NCBI GenBank assembly: GCA_012274445.1
Contig: JAAROD010000015.1
Coordinates: forward strand, 3,658,001-3,722,000
Direction: 5' to 3'
Source: Sclerotiophoma versabilis
Lineage: Eukaryota > Ascomycota > Dothideomycetes > Pleosporales > Didymellaceae
DNA: 64,000 nucleotides
Numbering within the stretch: the stretch's first letter is position 1; each line of letters opens with the position of its first letter. The position numbers were made by a program, and so were the translations under genes. The notes beneath the pieces were generated by a model. It did not search any database. It was not told the DNA's origin and saw nothing but the letters and a program-made list of their open reading frames with translations. Shown here piece after piece: positions 18,308 to 30,167 of this stretch.

Positions 18308-21279
18308 TCATGCTGTTGAGGTTGTAGTAGCAGCAACAGCCCGTTCACTACTTCTAGCTTTCTTAGATTTCAAGATCCCCAAAGGCTTTCTTTTCTTGGC
18401 TCTCGTACTTGGAGTAGATGGTGCTACTTTAGTCCCAGCCGCGCAACGTCGTTTAGCTGTGATCTCTCCAGTAGCCTCCTCTCGCTTTCGTTTGCCTTGT
18501 TTGGTAGATTCTTCTTTCAGAGCTTGGGTAGCGACATGCTCAATGGTCACAACTGAATGGTGCGGTTGTAAAAAAGATGCTTCTTCAGTCAAAGTGGGAA
18601 CGAATGCTGCTAGCACGGAGTTGCGTCCGATGAAAATCGTCCGATTTGCCTCAAGACACTCGAAAACAAATGCAGGCTCTGTGTTGATGAGATGCATTCC
18701 CAGGACAGTAATCGCATGATACTGGTCACTACCAAATGTTGTTTCAGCTTGGCGTAGGGAATGGATTATCTGAGGTATTGCCTCCTCAATACTTCGGCTT
18801 ATATCAAAGCCATACCCTTGCAATTTGAATTCTTCAGTAACAGCATAAGCAAGGAAGATCTCATACTGATTTCGATTATCGGACCCTGCTGTCCAAGTGT
18901 ATGGTATCAGATCATCTGAGATTGGCTCGTCCTCACTGTATTCCATGTCTGACATGGTCGTGGCCTCTACTGCAACAGGTGCTTGTACCTCTTCTACTTC
19001 TATGAGCAGGTTTTCAGTCGTTCGATTCTCTAAAGCCATTTTTAGTTCTCGTCGGAGCTTGGTACACGTGGAGTTAAGCTCCATATTCTCCTCTAACTGT
19101 GCTTTCCATTGATAGGCCAAATCCTGAAGCTGTTCTTTGACTTTCTGGCAGGCTTTGTGTTCTTGCATGACACGGTAGTATGCGCCGTTTAGTTGTTGTT
19201 GTTCCACTGTGTACTTTTCTAAAAGGCCTTTCATCTCTGCGTTCTCATTCTCTAAATGATCAATTCTTTTATGTTGCATTTCAGATTTGCTCACGAGGGT
19301 CTTGTGCTGAATCGAGAATTTCTGGTGCTCCTGCTGAAGCGTTGCGTAGTGTAATTGCAGTTCAGTATGCTGGACATCTGGATTTGGTGGTTCAGGCGGG
19401 ATGTCAATGTCCATAACGTCTTGGATTAAGGCAGGAGTCGGTGGTCCAAAGTCAGCTTTCTAGTGTTACGTTAGCAAGGACTTATGCTACACAAAGGATC
19501 ACATACCTGGAGTTCTATAGAGACAAAGATGCAAGAGAAAAGATCGCGACGCAGTAGTCTCAAATTTGAGTCCTTGCATTGCGGACCGCTGTACAGTTGT
19601 GAAAAGAACATTATCTTTTTTTCTTCGGTGAAGTCGCGCTCAAAAGGGCGACCACTTCGCCGATCGAGGTTCAGATGCGGGAGTTGTAGAATCGGTTCGC
19701 GTGTTTTAAGACTATCATCTGATCGAACCACTGTTAAGACTCTCTGGATGTGGTCACTAGAGAAGTTAGGACACATTGGCTTTGCTTTACGAAGGTAATC
19801 CAAAGCGAGTTGTGAATGAGGCTGTTCCTCCTTCGCTACAAGAGCTTGTGCGTGTGTTATTTGGAAACCCCGAGAAATGGCGAACTTCGCTAGGTGTTGC
19901 CAAGCCACTGGATTAGGACCTTTCACGTGAGGCTTTGGTCCTCCTGTTTCCTTTCTTGGTGTAGACGCTGTTAAGCCATCAAAGTGACGGCTACAGAATG
20001 CCCACAGCTCCGTGTATGCAACCATCATTGCGTCTTGCTGGCTGAGCCCAACTTTGATCTCAACATCTTGAGTCTCATTAAGTTGCACCATGTTCTTGCT
20101 AGGAGCAAAGAAGAGTCCCGTGAGGCTTGATCGTATTGTGCGTTTCATCTGTTCACCTAGCAACTGTCTAAGCGCTTCGCAAAGAGGCTCCAAATACTTT
20201 AGTGTCTCGAAAAAGCTCCATAGTGACGGGATTACGCCAGGAAAATCACAAATGTTTTCCACTAGATTTTTTCGTATGCCACGGTCACTCTGCGAGGGGA
20301 ATATCTCTCCACGTTCCATGAGATCGATAACCAGGCTCTTGTCGATGTCCGAGTGCTTAGGGGCCAGAAGCTCAAGGCTTTGTACAGTAACGGCATCAAC
20401 AGCCGAGAAATGCAACATTGTGTCACCGCAGCGCAAGATTCTCTTCCACGCTTTTGCAATATGATCTAAGTAAAGTATCATTTCCTATGCTGATTAGGAA
20501 GCTTCATGTTGTGGCGAAATGTATACATACCTCGTCGCACTTCAACACTAAGAGCCTGTGAAGCGCTCCAAGTTGCAGTTTAGCCCATAGCCCTGGCATG
20601 TCAATCAAGGCATCGAAGCCGGCAGTAAGTGAAGGTCGTCTGAAAAGTTGCCGTAGATCCTTAGGCTTAGACTTCTCCAGGCGAGACCACCATCCTTTTT
20701 GGGCTTCGTGGTCATTTTCTCGGTGATACAATCTAATCTTGCGGAAGATCTCGCCATCTGAAGGCTTCTGTTCATTGGAGTATGACTCAATAATACGAAC
20801 CAATACCGGCTTAGGGGTATCTGCTCTCACATTAACAAAAATAAGGAGATATTAGCTTCTAACTAACCATAGGAGAACAGCCTCACAATCCACCATTTAT
20901 CATTCTCGTTCAGAAAACGCCGTGCCGCCTCAATGCGGTGCATGCCAGAAAGGCATTGCACGTTCTCAAGATGCAGAGCAGGTGCTTCCTGTGGCCATTG
21001 GAGGCTGCGCATATCTTCTAATGACATGTCATGCAAGGACAGTGCTGCAACTAGGTCATCGTCCTCGATAAGAGCATCTATAACATTCTCCTCTTGCAGC
21101 CGTGAGCAGCCCACTTGCTCATAAATCCTCTCCAAGCGTGTGACATTATCATGAGAGAGATCCCGATGTTTGTCCAGCACGATCCTGTGTCCAAACCTCA
21201 AAGCGTGCAGTGGTACCCGGGCGATTCCTCGGTAACAGATCAACTTTTTCGCGGCAAAATCTTCGTCCAGCAGCTCCAT
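18308..21279 (-). CDS. DUF3723-family protein with coiled-coil, basic tail
   Basis: Four exons are inferred: 21279-20868, 20820-20531, 20484-19507 and about 19456-18308, giving about 942 aa. Introns are 46-50 bp with GTTAGT, GTATGT and GTATGT donors. Exon 1 carries RGIARVPLHALRFG and LSGMHRIEAARRFL. Exon 2 carries SYSNEQKPSDGEIFRKIRLYH and LWAKLQLGALHRLL. Exon 3 carries the conserved PGVIPSLWSFFETLKYLEPL. These match my knowledge of the fungal DUF3723 family, whose function is unknown. Exon 4 adds a long coiled coil (about 30-130 of that exon), an acidic stretch, and Lys/Arg-rich clusters (KQGKRKREE, RAKKRKP) suggesting nuclear location. The last acceptor is uncertain: AAAG|CTG keeps frame, CTAG|AAA does not. 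A relative lies at 47653-49765. Confidence 0.75.
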
Positions 21280-21909
21280 AACTACACATAGTCAATCTCT
21301 ACCGCAAAATGGGTGAAGTTAGAGAGACTTTGTATCAGGCAAGAGTACCAGGGAGCCACGTCGGAACTACGCGGACTGTAGGGTCGTGAACATGATGTCA
21401 CTCGCTTGCGGCCATTGGATGAAATCACGACGTTTGAGCGCTACGCAGTCTACACGGAGTCGACGCTTTATACATGTGTGCACCGCAAGAGATCACGCTA
21501 GTCGTAATGGTGGCAGCTTACCCAATAATATTACCACTCCACAAAAATGAGGCCTAAAGCCACCCACAACACGACGCCACCAGGCTCTGGGGAAGCATTT
21601 CAAAAATTCCACTGCCGTCTAACTCGCCAACTAAGACAACCGCATCACCTGAGAAGTGCTCGAGACTTGTCAATCCTGCCAGAGATTTTATTGGCCCTGT
21701 CTTGTGTGGCCTCGCGTTCTGGTCCAGTAAGGTTAGAGCTGTTAAGGTTTCGTGTGATGTCGACACGCACTGCTTGAACACGATAGATTTGTGCTTTAGG
21801 TCCTGAGAGGCCGTACGCTGAGAGAATTAGTAGTCACGGTTACGTAGAATGCGCAGAAATTTAACAGTTAATTAGATATAACAATACGTGAATCAAGATA
21901 GGTACTTTC
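21280..21909. other. Intergenic, no gene recognised
   Basis: Upstream region of the DUF3723 gene and downstream region of the 21910-23423 gene. A short antisense pair of ORFs at 21547-21781 looks like chance. Confidence 0.4.
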
Positions 21910-23423
21910 TTAAATCAGCACCAATGCTTTAATAACATGTCTTGGGTTTCCATCCAATGGCTTATCTCCTCTAAGAGCGCTGTAGTCAACCATTGCTTTT
22001 TCTGTATCGAAAACTCGTACTCCTGGACAGATAGGTAATTTCACTACACTCTTCTTCGCTATTTTGCCTGACTTAAAGCTTTCCATCTCAGTTTTATTGA
22101 ACGATGATCCAACTGCAGGCCAGATGAATTCATAATGATCAGCCACGACCAAAGCCTCTGTGCGAATCTGCACTGCTCGACGCATGGCAGCGTCTAGGAA
22201 AGGCTTCGTTCGTTTAGTCATACGCCTTTGTGTTGTCTTCAGAATAGGTTGGAGCGCATTGATTAGGCGGCTGCTGAAGAATTCTGTCATCCCTGCAACT
22301 GCTACGTTCTGGAAGCCTTCGTCTTCAATGATAGACTTGTGAGCAGCAACATCAAGCTTGCAGAGAGCGTTTTGGCCCCCTAGAATATGTAAGTCAGTAG
22401 CTCGAAAACATCGCATGCAGATCCTTACGTACAGCAAGTAGTAATGAAGTCGCGGTACGCTTGCAAGAGCGGTGTGACAACCATCAGATTTGACTGATAC
22501 TGACTTCTGAACACCCAACTGTAGATAGCGGCTCCAGTAAGAGCTTGTACGAGCTCATATGAAGGCAGAGCAGGGATGGATTCTGGTGCAGCTTCCAGGC
22601 AATTCGGGCCCAACACTTCTAGCAGAAGGTTGTCCAAGCCAGTAGAGCTACCTCTGAGGTCCGTTATCGAGAAAACTGGCGAAAGACCCCCAAATGATAC
22701 TGAACCAAGCTCATGTTTCAGCCAGTCGTAACGTCCGGTGAGTTGAATCAAGCGTCTGCTTGAGTTTTCAACGTCATTGATGTGGAGATATGGTTCCAAG
22801 TCCCTTCGTTTCCAGGAACTGCACTTTAAGTTACGAACCTCGCGCCTTAACTCATGTAAAGTCTGGTCCTTGCCCTCTGGTGTTTGCTGAAGCCTTAAAA
22901 TTTGGTTCATCTGCTCCCTTGTTGTCTCGCACTCCTGTTCAGCTTTTTCGCAGCGCTCCTTGTATAATACCAGTTGCGCAACCATCATGGAGTACTCTGT
23001 CTCAGAGAGCCCAGTAGGCGATAATCTGGTCTTCATGGTTGAGCTGATGGGTTGGCAGTTTGAGTTGAGGTCGAACTTTGTGTTTTCATCTTTGCATGTC
23101 GATAGTCTTTGCTCAGCAAGCTTCTGATCTGATCTGCAGGTAGGCGCTTCAAGACATATCGCTGGAGGTGCTGAAGCTGGGGATGGAAAAGGATGTGGGG
23201 TCCCCTCAATCCTGTCACTTAAGGCGTTGCCGTTGGGACGTGTTATCTCAATTTTAGGTGACTCAGAGGCGTTTGGGATCTCTGTAAGCTCGCCTTTCGT
23301 AAGTGATGGCACATCCACATCCTGAAGCAGATTCGTTGCTGATGATCTTTCGCGACAAGTTTTCGCGCGTTTCATGTATGGATGCTCGCTTTGGTCTCCG
23401 TTAGAACGTTTATGGGATTCCAT
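21910..23423 (-). CDS. Coiled-coil hypothetical protein, 486 aa
   Basis: Exon 1 (23423-22433) and exon 2 (22379-21910) are joined by a 53-bp intron with a GTACGT donor and CTAG acceptor in matching phase (ITTC|W|GQNALCKL). The N-terminus is basic (MKRAKTCRERS) and could be a nuclear signal. Residues about 150-215 form a coiled coil (YKERCEKAEQECETTREQ). The C-terminal 270 residues are globular and unknown (PSYELVQALTGAAIYSWVF). Same strand as the DUF3723 gene, 630 bp upstream of it. The design (basic N-terminus, coil, globular tail) suggests a nuclear binding protein, but no family is recognised. Confidence 0.65.
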
Positions 23424-23504
23424 TTCTCTTTAGAGAAATAGGATGTCAGCAATACACAATCTGCGAGTAGTGGGCTCTGGTCTTTGTCCAGCTTAAGTGC
23501 AGAT

Positions 23505-23552
23505 AAAGAGGAGGAGGAGGATGAGGAGGAGGAGGATGAGGAGGAGAAGAAC
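23505..23552. repeat. GAGGAGGAT-type microsatellite
   Basis: Imperfect tandem GAGGAGGAT/GAG units lie about 90 bp upstream of the 21910-23423 gene, on the promoter side. Confidence 0.9.
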
Positions 23553-24629
23553 ATGGAGAACTTTGGAACATGATCGAGATAACAACCCGCGCTTATATCT
23601 ACAAGCGCCCCCTGTCTAAAGCTGCGCTAAGTGCAGAATGCCACAGCCTGTCCATTATATAATTAGCAACTGTTGCCCCACCCCTACCTACTCTAGTGCG
23701 TGCCCCAGAGTTCAATGAACCCAGTACAGAACAATTGCATAGGTCTATCCTAGCAAGAACACGTGTCCTTGCATGGGTTTTAATTGCAAGAGTGGGGTAA
23801 CAAGGGACTTATAACACAAGCAGAGGCAAGGATTTATAAGGCATCTTACCGTGTATTTAGCTAATTTAATAAGATATATTGTACCTTGCGTTGCGTTAGC
23901 TGGTTGTGGTAGGGTCTATGGCTTTAGTTGATTAGCCGCTCTAGCGCAAAGAGCAAGACGAGCGCTACGGTAAAGGGTTGAAGTTGATTGAATAGGTACT
24001 AGCCGATCCGCCCAACCATGGTGGTTTGACTTTTGAGGGATTATAGAATAGCATTTGCTCCTAAGTGAGTGACTTGACGCAAACTATATTGTGGTATTAG
24101 GCATAAGTTTCGTTAGTTGGAGAAGATAACAGGGGTGCTCAGCTATACTTTGTAGGTAAATCAAGCTCAGCTTTGTCATATATTACATACAGATTTTACT
24201 ACCTTTATATGACGTTCTTCAGCATTAATAACTAGTAGCTGCATGCAGAGAAAGATGAGGTCTACGTCTCCTAGAATAGTGAGAAGATGATGCCTTTCCT
24301 TACTAGCCGTAAGCCCTTGCTTTTGCTGGCGCGTGACAGCACTACATCTAACGGTAACGTGTGGGTATTGTGAGGCAGAAATATTGCTGCAAGGATCTTG
24401 TGTTAATGGCAATAGTTAAGGAACTGCTTTGTAACGTGGCTGCCCTGGCTGTTGATTACCAGCATATATACAAAGGAAAAAGGTTAAAGCGATGGCTATG
24501 TTCACATGTCGATGACTACTCGGACGCAGCATCTATACTCATATACATTATAAGGCGGCTCGTTCATTCGACACTACTCTCAAGAACTAGGCTAAAATCC
24601 TATAGTTCCCCACCGCCGAAAGACTAAGC
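23553..24629. other. Intergenic, about 1.1 kb
   Basis: AT-rich sequence with no convincing gene. A 88-codon open frame at 24361-24627 on the plus strand lacks protein-like features. Confidence 0.4.
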
Positions 24630-25207
24630 TTATACCATGTACTGCGATGCCGTAGGCGATGCCGTAGGCGATGCGGTGGGACTTGCTGTGCTTCCCGAAA
24701 CAGTCATGTCTCCAGCCCCTGCACCCGGGCAAACCGAAGATGTACTTCCATTGTTGCACATGTAGCTGCCCACCTGCGCTTTGAATTTATCCGATACCTC
24801 TGTTATACCGGGATACCAAGTTTCATCCGCGAACGGGGTATCGCAGTGAGCATCACTAGATAGTTAGGCCCACGAATGCTGATCTGAGAAAAAATGAATA
24901 TACCTGTAAAACCGGCAGCACAAACCTAGCTCGATTGCAATAGATGCAACGTCGTTGAGCCGATCGGTAGGGACACAGCGATTCGGAGACGTGATCGGTG
25001 CAACACAGTTTCTCCAAGCTGTGTTTGAGCAGAAGTGAAGCTTGAGTTGGCTGTCAGTCGTGATCACTGTCGCCTAGTGCCCTGCTATCCTACCTTTGGC
25101 GCACAACCTGCCTGCTCAACCCGATTGTTCTGTAGTAACAAAGTTGGTATTTGCGCGAAGGCGTTGCCTAAGAGCGTGCTCGGGATGAACAAATACTGGT
25201 ATCGCAT
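24630..25207 (-). CDS. Small secreted cysteine-rich protein
   Basis: Exon 1 begins at ATG 25207 with a signal peptide (MRYQYLFIPSTLLGNAFAQ). A middle exon reads HFCSNTAWRNCVAPITS, CVPTDRLNDVASIAIELGLC and ends at 24904. A last exon from 24855 (DAHCDTPFADETWYPG, SYMCNNGSTSSVCPG) stops at 24630. The second intron (24856-24903, GTATAT...CTAG) joins in frame. The first intron probably uses a GTTGAG donor near 25125 and a CTAG acceptor, which I infer from phase. Cys spacing fits the fungal small secreted 'CtxxxwxGxCv' family, some of which are effector candidates. A 12-bp tandem repeat (24645-24681) gives a PTAS repeat near the C-terminus. No membrane anchor is clear. Secreted; role unknown. Confidence 0.7.
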
Positions 25208-25569
25208 GTTAATCGTCGATAAGTCTGGTTACAAGTCTGCAGATACAAAAAGCGCGAGCTTGGGGCCACATTATATACCGAACATCTAACACCGTAAGCG
25301 CATTATCAGGATGGCCTCAGTTTGTACAGGCGTGGCGCGTGCTTGCTTTGGCTAAGCCGCACATCACCCTGAGGCACTTTACGCTTCTGATGACACCAAC
25401 GTACAGTAGCGGATGAAGCTGCATGGTACAGTATTTGGTTAACTCTATGTGACAAGGTTGGCTGAGCTGGTCTCTCACTTGTTTTTGAGACAAAGCTAAA
25501 GTTCAGATTATCTTCCCACCTCACTCTCCGCGAACCAACAGCGCTATTTTCTGTCATTCCAAAACCACC

Positions 25570-26310
25570 ATGAGCCTTAGTGCACGTCGAATGCATACCA
25601 CCTCCTACTATAAATCCATAGTCTCAGTCGCGCACCTTCATTCGGAGACTATCAACGTATGGTCACATTTGATGGGCACCGTATGGTTCTGCGCCAGCGC
25701 GACGCGCTTTGCGGGCACCTCCACAAGTCTACTCTCTCTGAGCACGGCAGCAATTCTTGCGTATCTTATAGCAAATGTCTTCTGCTTTGCGTGCTCGACG
25801 CTCTATCACGTCTTCGCAGACCATGCTGAAGCAGACTTTTGGCTGCGACTCGACCACTTTGGAATTGTCTGTGTTATATGGGCCTCCTCGATATCTTTCG
25901 TAGCACTCTCATTCAGCTGTCATTCCGGCGAGCAGTATGTGTTTACGGGTTTTGTAACCGCAGCGGCTGCGCTTTGTTCTGTTCGCCTCCTGGGTAATTC
26001 GCAGCACAGTCGCTCAGAGCGACGGAGCCGTATCACTACGTATGTAGCCTTAGGCAGCCTGGCAACTCTTCCTGCATTTCGTTGCTGGCATCTCGGCAGG
26101 AACTTTGGCCTACTGGCCGATTTTGGGACGCTGGTTATCATCAATACATTGGGAGGCGTCGTCTACGCAACCCACCTATTGGATAAAGCGATCGAGATGA
26201 AACTTGGTGTGCCGGGTGCGAGTCACAACGCCATGCACGTCCTGGCCATTGCTGGAGCACTCGTCTATGAACAAGGTCTAATTTCGGCTTACCGAAACTC
26301 CGCTAAATAA
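25570..26310 (+). CDS. PAQR/AdipoR-like membrane protein
   Basis: The 246-aa ORF has seven hydrophobic segments and the PAQR signatures: HSETINVWSHLMG, FACSTLYHVF with the first zinc-binding His, LRLDHFGI with the conserved Asp, and SHNAMHVLAI with the HxxxH pair near the C-terminus. All three zinc ligands are therefore present. Family members act in lipid, sterol and zinc signalling, often as ceramidase-like hydrolases. It is short (fungal members are often above 300 aa) because the usual cytosolic N-terminus before the first His-rich motif is nearly absent; an upstream exon may have been missed, or the start may be truncated. Convergent or divergent partners are not evident. Confidence 0.85.
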   Translation: MSLSARRMHTTSYYKSIVSVAHLHSETINVWSHLMGTVWFCASATRFAGTSTSLLSLSTAAILAYLIANVFCFACSTLYHVFADHAEADFWLRLDHFGIVCVIWASSISFVALSFSCHSGEQYVFTGFVTAAAALCSVRLLGNSQHSRSERRSRITTYVALGSLATLPAFRCWHLGRNFGLLADFGTLVIINTLGGVVYATHLLDKAIEMKLGVPGASHNAMHVLAIAGALVYEQGLISAYRNSAK

Positions 26311-27214
26311 CGGTCTGACGTTATGTGCGTGATTCCAGAGTCGTAAGGCCCGGCTGGGTGGTTGACTTTTCACAAGTGAAGATGAACGCAACCACCCACG
26401 GAGGAAACATAACTAGACTGCAGAAGGAGGCAAAGCAGACAGAGTTGGCGGAAAATCTTGATGAAGGGTGTCATGTGTCTTCAAGTACTCTGGTCCTTCC
26501 TCGCTCTTCACTCAGCTCGTACCGTTCCAAACACACTATTCTGTCTCCCTTGCCAAAACAAGACACTACCTACTTATCTCCTTTCAGCCTCCCACAACAA
26601 ACATGACTCTTACAATCCCCCCTCTTGCAGTGCCACCTGCCCTTCTTCCTATCCTTCTCAAAAAAGTAACCCCCCTCATCACATACCTTGTTTCCTCCGT
26701 TCTATACACCCTGTATATGCGGACATCGCATGGTTAATAACCCTTCAAATGATTAACAGTGACTATAAAGTTTCGTATGTTGATCAGTTGTCGGGAATAT
26801 TGCAATAGCGCGTTTTTGCAATAATTTCGCATGAGGAAGGGGCATTTATAAGAGCTGCATCAAGAACTAATGTTAAGCGTACTATTATGCTTATAATGTG
26901 GGGGATAGTGTGTAGGGATAGTTAAAAGATTGAATTGCAGTTATATTGTATAATGCTACGAACGGATTAACAAGGGAGGTGAGTGACCGTAAACAGCGCT
27001 AGCCCTAACCTGATATAGCGCCATTATTAAAGGCAAGTTGCCACTGCTTGACAGAGCAGGAGAAACCCTCAACCCTGACATACAACTATACGTGGCTTGA
27101 GTCTGAGCTGAATTCGTCTTTTTTTACCTGGTGTCTTAGTCTGCAGACTGATGATGCTTTGACGTAAATCCTAATCTAACAGTATACAAGCAGACTAGCT
27201 AGCAGGGATCGAGC
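26311..27214. other. Intergenic with one tiny hydrophobic ORF
   Basis: A 44-codon frame at 26603-26737 encodes a hydrophobic peptide (MTLTIPPLAVPPALLPILL) with an ACATG start context; support is weak. The remainder is AT-rich with no recognised feature. Confidence 0.35.
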
Positions 27215-28249
27215 CTAACAATCAATGTTTCGGATATCATACTCATTGTCTCCTTCGACGATACTGCAAGCATCGCCCCAGCCAATCTCAAAAGTATCAC
27301 TCCTAGGATTGTTCAGCTTAGCGTTTGGGGCACAGTTTGCATCGTTGGAGAAGTAGCTAGTTTCCATTCTAGGTGCAGAATTCCAATCACAGGCATCGGA
27401 AGCAAGCTTTTCGGGCATACGGTGGTGCTGCCGAGGCGATTGATGCCTGTGAGCTTTGCGCATGTAGTTGTAGTACCTGTGATGCATCCTGCTGTGTCGG
27501 TATTTGATTCGTTCCCACGGACTCCTGGTCATCTTTGAACTGCTCCAACTGTCGCGGCTGGTCGAAACTCCATTGCCATTACCAGATTCGTATGATTCTC
27601 CTAATCTCGAAACGCCGTCAGTCTGAGCGGGGAGTGTGGTATGGCCAATGGTTGAGCCAGCCGTACTACTTGAGTAGATAGATCTAGTACTATTGCCAGA
27701 GCTTGAGCCGATCTGAACGGATGCGCAATTCATGAAGGATTCGTGCTCGCGGTTCAACCAGATCCAAGCGAAGACAGCTGGGCCGCTTGGCATGTCAGAA
27801 GAAACTCTGAACTGGAAAATCTGAAGGCTATTCTGCTGTCGGTGGGGGCAATTTCCATGGTATGAAGCTGCTACCTTCCATGTCTGACCTTTGTTCACAG
27901 AAAAGCCAATCTGGCAGCTTCCGCCATAGTGCGTCGATCCTGGAGCACCATTAGTGTATGTGTGGTCCGATAGCTGGAAGTATGCGTTCTGGCCTGGCTC
28001 CCAGGTGACCTGCGGTGTGCCTTCCGTTGTGTCCAGAAGATCGAGATGACCACGACAATCGCCTGGTGAGGGTAGTGTTGGCGCGCCCTCCGAATCACAG
28101 CATCCAATTGGGAAGTTCAATTCATCGTCCACCTGTGTCGTTAAAGGATTTGCCTCTTGAGTGCCACCTAGAGGAGGCGGATACCATAACGACATGTGGG
28201 CTCGAGTCATGCCAACTAAGGTTGCCAAGAATAGGTACAGTGAGTACAT
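27215..28249 (-). CDS. Secreted LPMO-like copper protein with Cys-rich tail
   Basis: The 344-aa ORF starts at ATG 28249 with a 17-residue signal peptide whose cleavage after MTRA exposes His1 (HMSLWYPPP), the hallmark of lytic polysaccharide monooxygenases. The second copper His is likely in GSTHYGGSCQIGFS (about residue 105). The axial-side motif is FAWIWLNREHESFMNCASV. It resembles the fungal AA11-like group; substrate (chitin or another polysaccharide) cannot be told. A Ser/Thr-rich linker (about 190-230) leads to a basic stretch and a C-terminal module with four cysteines (SDACDWNS, DANCAP, DACSIV, RNIDC). Intronless. A decayed relative lies at 31907-32974. Confidence 0.75.
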   Translation of the reverse strand: MYSLYLFLATLVGMTRAHMSLWYPPPLGGTQEANPLTTQVDDELNFPIGCCDSEGAPTLPSPGDCRGHLDLLDTTEGTPQVTWEPGQNAYFQLSDHTYTNGAPGSTHYGGSCQIGFSVNKGQTWKVAASYHGNCPHRQQNSLQIFQFRVSSDMPSGPAVFAWIWLNREHESFMNCASVQIGSSSGNSTRSIYSSSTAGSTIGHTTLPAQTDGVSRLGESYESGNGNGVSTSRDSWSSSKMTRSPWERIKYRHSRMHHRYYNYMRKAHRHQSPRQHHRMPEKLASDACDWNSAPRMETSYFSNDANCAPNAKLNNPRSDTFEIGWGDACSIVEGDNEYDIRNIDC

Positions 28250-28905
28250 GGTAGAAGTTAGGTTAATCTCTCAAGCTGAAAAAAGTTTGTCAAGCAAGTA
28301 TCTAACGAGGTTGTCGTTTAGCAGGTTAGACTTCATATATTTGTAGTGTATAGATACATGATCCTGCATGCAGATAAACCTGTCAGGGTCCACTTTTTGG
28401 GTTCAGATCAAGACGTTCCTTGAGCGGACATAATCTGCGTTTTATTGGATTCTTTGTAATGCCCTAATTGCTACCAACGACATGTAGGGCCACTCATGCT
28501 CTTAAATCTCTGATTGATAAAATTTTCCAACCTTTCAAATGAGCTGCTGCGTGACCGGGATGCGGCGAGCCATTTACATTAGGATAATCCCTTCATGAAT
28601 AGGTACATGTAAGCCTACCACAGAGAAGGAGTAGGGTTGCATGACCGAGCAGCAAATAACCCCGGGATGCACTGTGCTCTGGGTTGCGGACGTCAAGATG
28701 CTTTGATTGGGTACAATTGGCGTACCTTGCATGAGACCATGGAAACCTACCCTGTGACCACAGGGTGAGTAACAACATTGAGAAGTAGCTGGTAAGGTGA
28801 CGGAACAGTTGTAGTGTATTAGCAGATAGTTTCCGGTTGACGACCTCTTCATCAAGCAAACTCTCAATTGTGGCATCTTTGAATAGTAGTCTGAAACAGT
28901 TTTAG
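28250..28905. other. Intergenic, no gene recognised
   Basis: Two overlapping minus-strand ORFs (28574-28876) in different frames have no family resemblance and are probably chance. Confidence 0.4.
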
Positions 28906-29429
28906 TTAGTAAGACACATTTCTTTGTAATTCGTATCGCGTACTGTACGCAGCTTCGGCATTGCCTGCTCTCATGAAGTTACACCATCCCCGTCGTATTC
29001 CTTCGTGCGATGTAGAGCTCACATCTGTCCACCCTGGACGTCTGGCGTTCTGCCGAATGCTATCTTTGAGCGTTTTCCAGTCTTTCAGAAAAGGGGCATC
29101 TTGGGCTGATCCTGACAGCACAAGCAGGTACTCTGTGTAGCAGGGCCTAGTGCTCGTCATTATTAATTGGATAGATGATAGCTCGAAGGTTAATAAAAAA
29201 TGAACCTCGAAGCAAACTGGAGGGTTTAAATACCATTGCAGATCTCGGCAACGTTCCATCCGCCACTATAGTCGCTGGGCCTGTAAGGAAACCGCGGAAG
29301 ATCTCGGATAAAGTGACAACGTGTTCGGATGTGAATTAAGATTGCATTGTACCATTTTGCGGGTCTCTGATAGCCGTAGCCGTTCTTCTTTGCAGCCACT
29401 AAGATCTCAGGCAGAGCGTTACCTAACAC
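28906..29429 (-). CDS. Hypothetical gene, exons unresolved
   Basis: Two minus-strand open segments look protein-like: 29429-29226, preceded by a TGTTAG acceptor (NALPEILVAAKKNGYGYQRP), and 29160-28906 from an ATG (MTSTRPCYTEYLLVLSGS). A donor-like GTATTT follows the first segment at about 29232, but the phases did not match the second, so they may be two genes or a broken one. No family recognised. Confidence 0.35.
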
Positions 29430-29592
29430 ACAAAGAGTTCTGACATGTTAAAGTCATTCTACAAGCTACAGGAACCGAAACAATGACTTCCACCTTACAA
29501 CAACATCTAATCGGCTTCAAAAAAGCGCATTATATCTTCATTATCAGAACTCTCGATCTCGAGTCCTTGTTCTCAGTTTGAAGATTGCACGT

Positions 29593-30167
29593 CTACAGAG
29601 TAGCGTCAGGTAAAACAATTTTGACACCTCGTTGTGCGGGCATCACAACCTGATCTGATGATAGCAATCGCCATAGCTTTGTCCCGCTATTCCTACATGT
29701 TGGACAGTCCACACTAGTTCTATATCTACATAAATCTGATCTAGCCCACCAAAGGATACAGGTTTGACAGTATACGTGGCCTTGGCTGTCAGCTAGCGCC
29801 GCAATGCTCGGTGTAAACTTACCGCAAACTAGAGAAAGGCGTGTAGAGCTGTCTGTGTCCAGACAGATAGCACACTTTAGGTTATAGAGTCGCAGAGGTC
29901 TTTGCCATCCTAAGCCCAAGTGGTCGGCATGTTGGCAAGGAAGAAAGGGCACAGCACTGGGAAACTGTACGCAGAGACCGCAGATAACCTTCTTATAATT
30001 AGTGAACCTATACAATATTGAAGTGATGAACTTACACAGCGACAATTCTTTAATACGTACATGAGACTCGCTTTCCCACTTCCTACACCAAGCTCGATTG
30101 AGCATATGGCACAGTGTTCTACCTCGGAGGTGAGGTCAATACGAAGCGTCGTTGTTAACTGAGACAT
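29593..30167 (-). CDS. RING-finger protein with double zinc module
   Basis: Exon 1 starts at ATG 30167 and ends near 30042 with a GTAAGT donor. Exon 2 follows an ATTATAAG acceptor and stops at 29593; the join is in phase (NCRC|KVICGLC). Two cysteine clusters are visible. The first is degenerate (EHCAICSIEL, CRC, CGLC, LPCQHADH). The second is a RING-like set: CAICLDTDSSTRL, LVCG, GHVYCQTCILWW, VDCPTCR. An insertion of about 12 residues separates LVCG from GHVYC and might be an unspliced mini-intron. Members of this type are often E3 ubiquitin ligases; the target is unknown. Confidence 0.65.

Noticed and set aside
21547..21781. Two opposite ORFs of about 75 codons
   Set aside because: Complementary frames of the same stretch, with no supporting motif.
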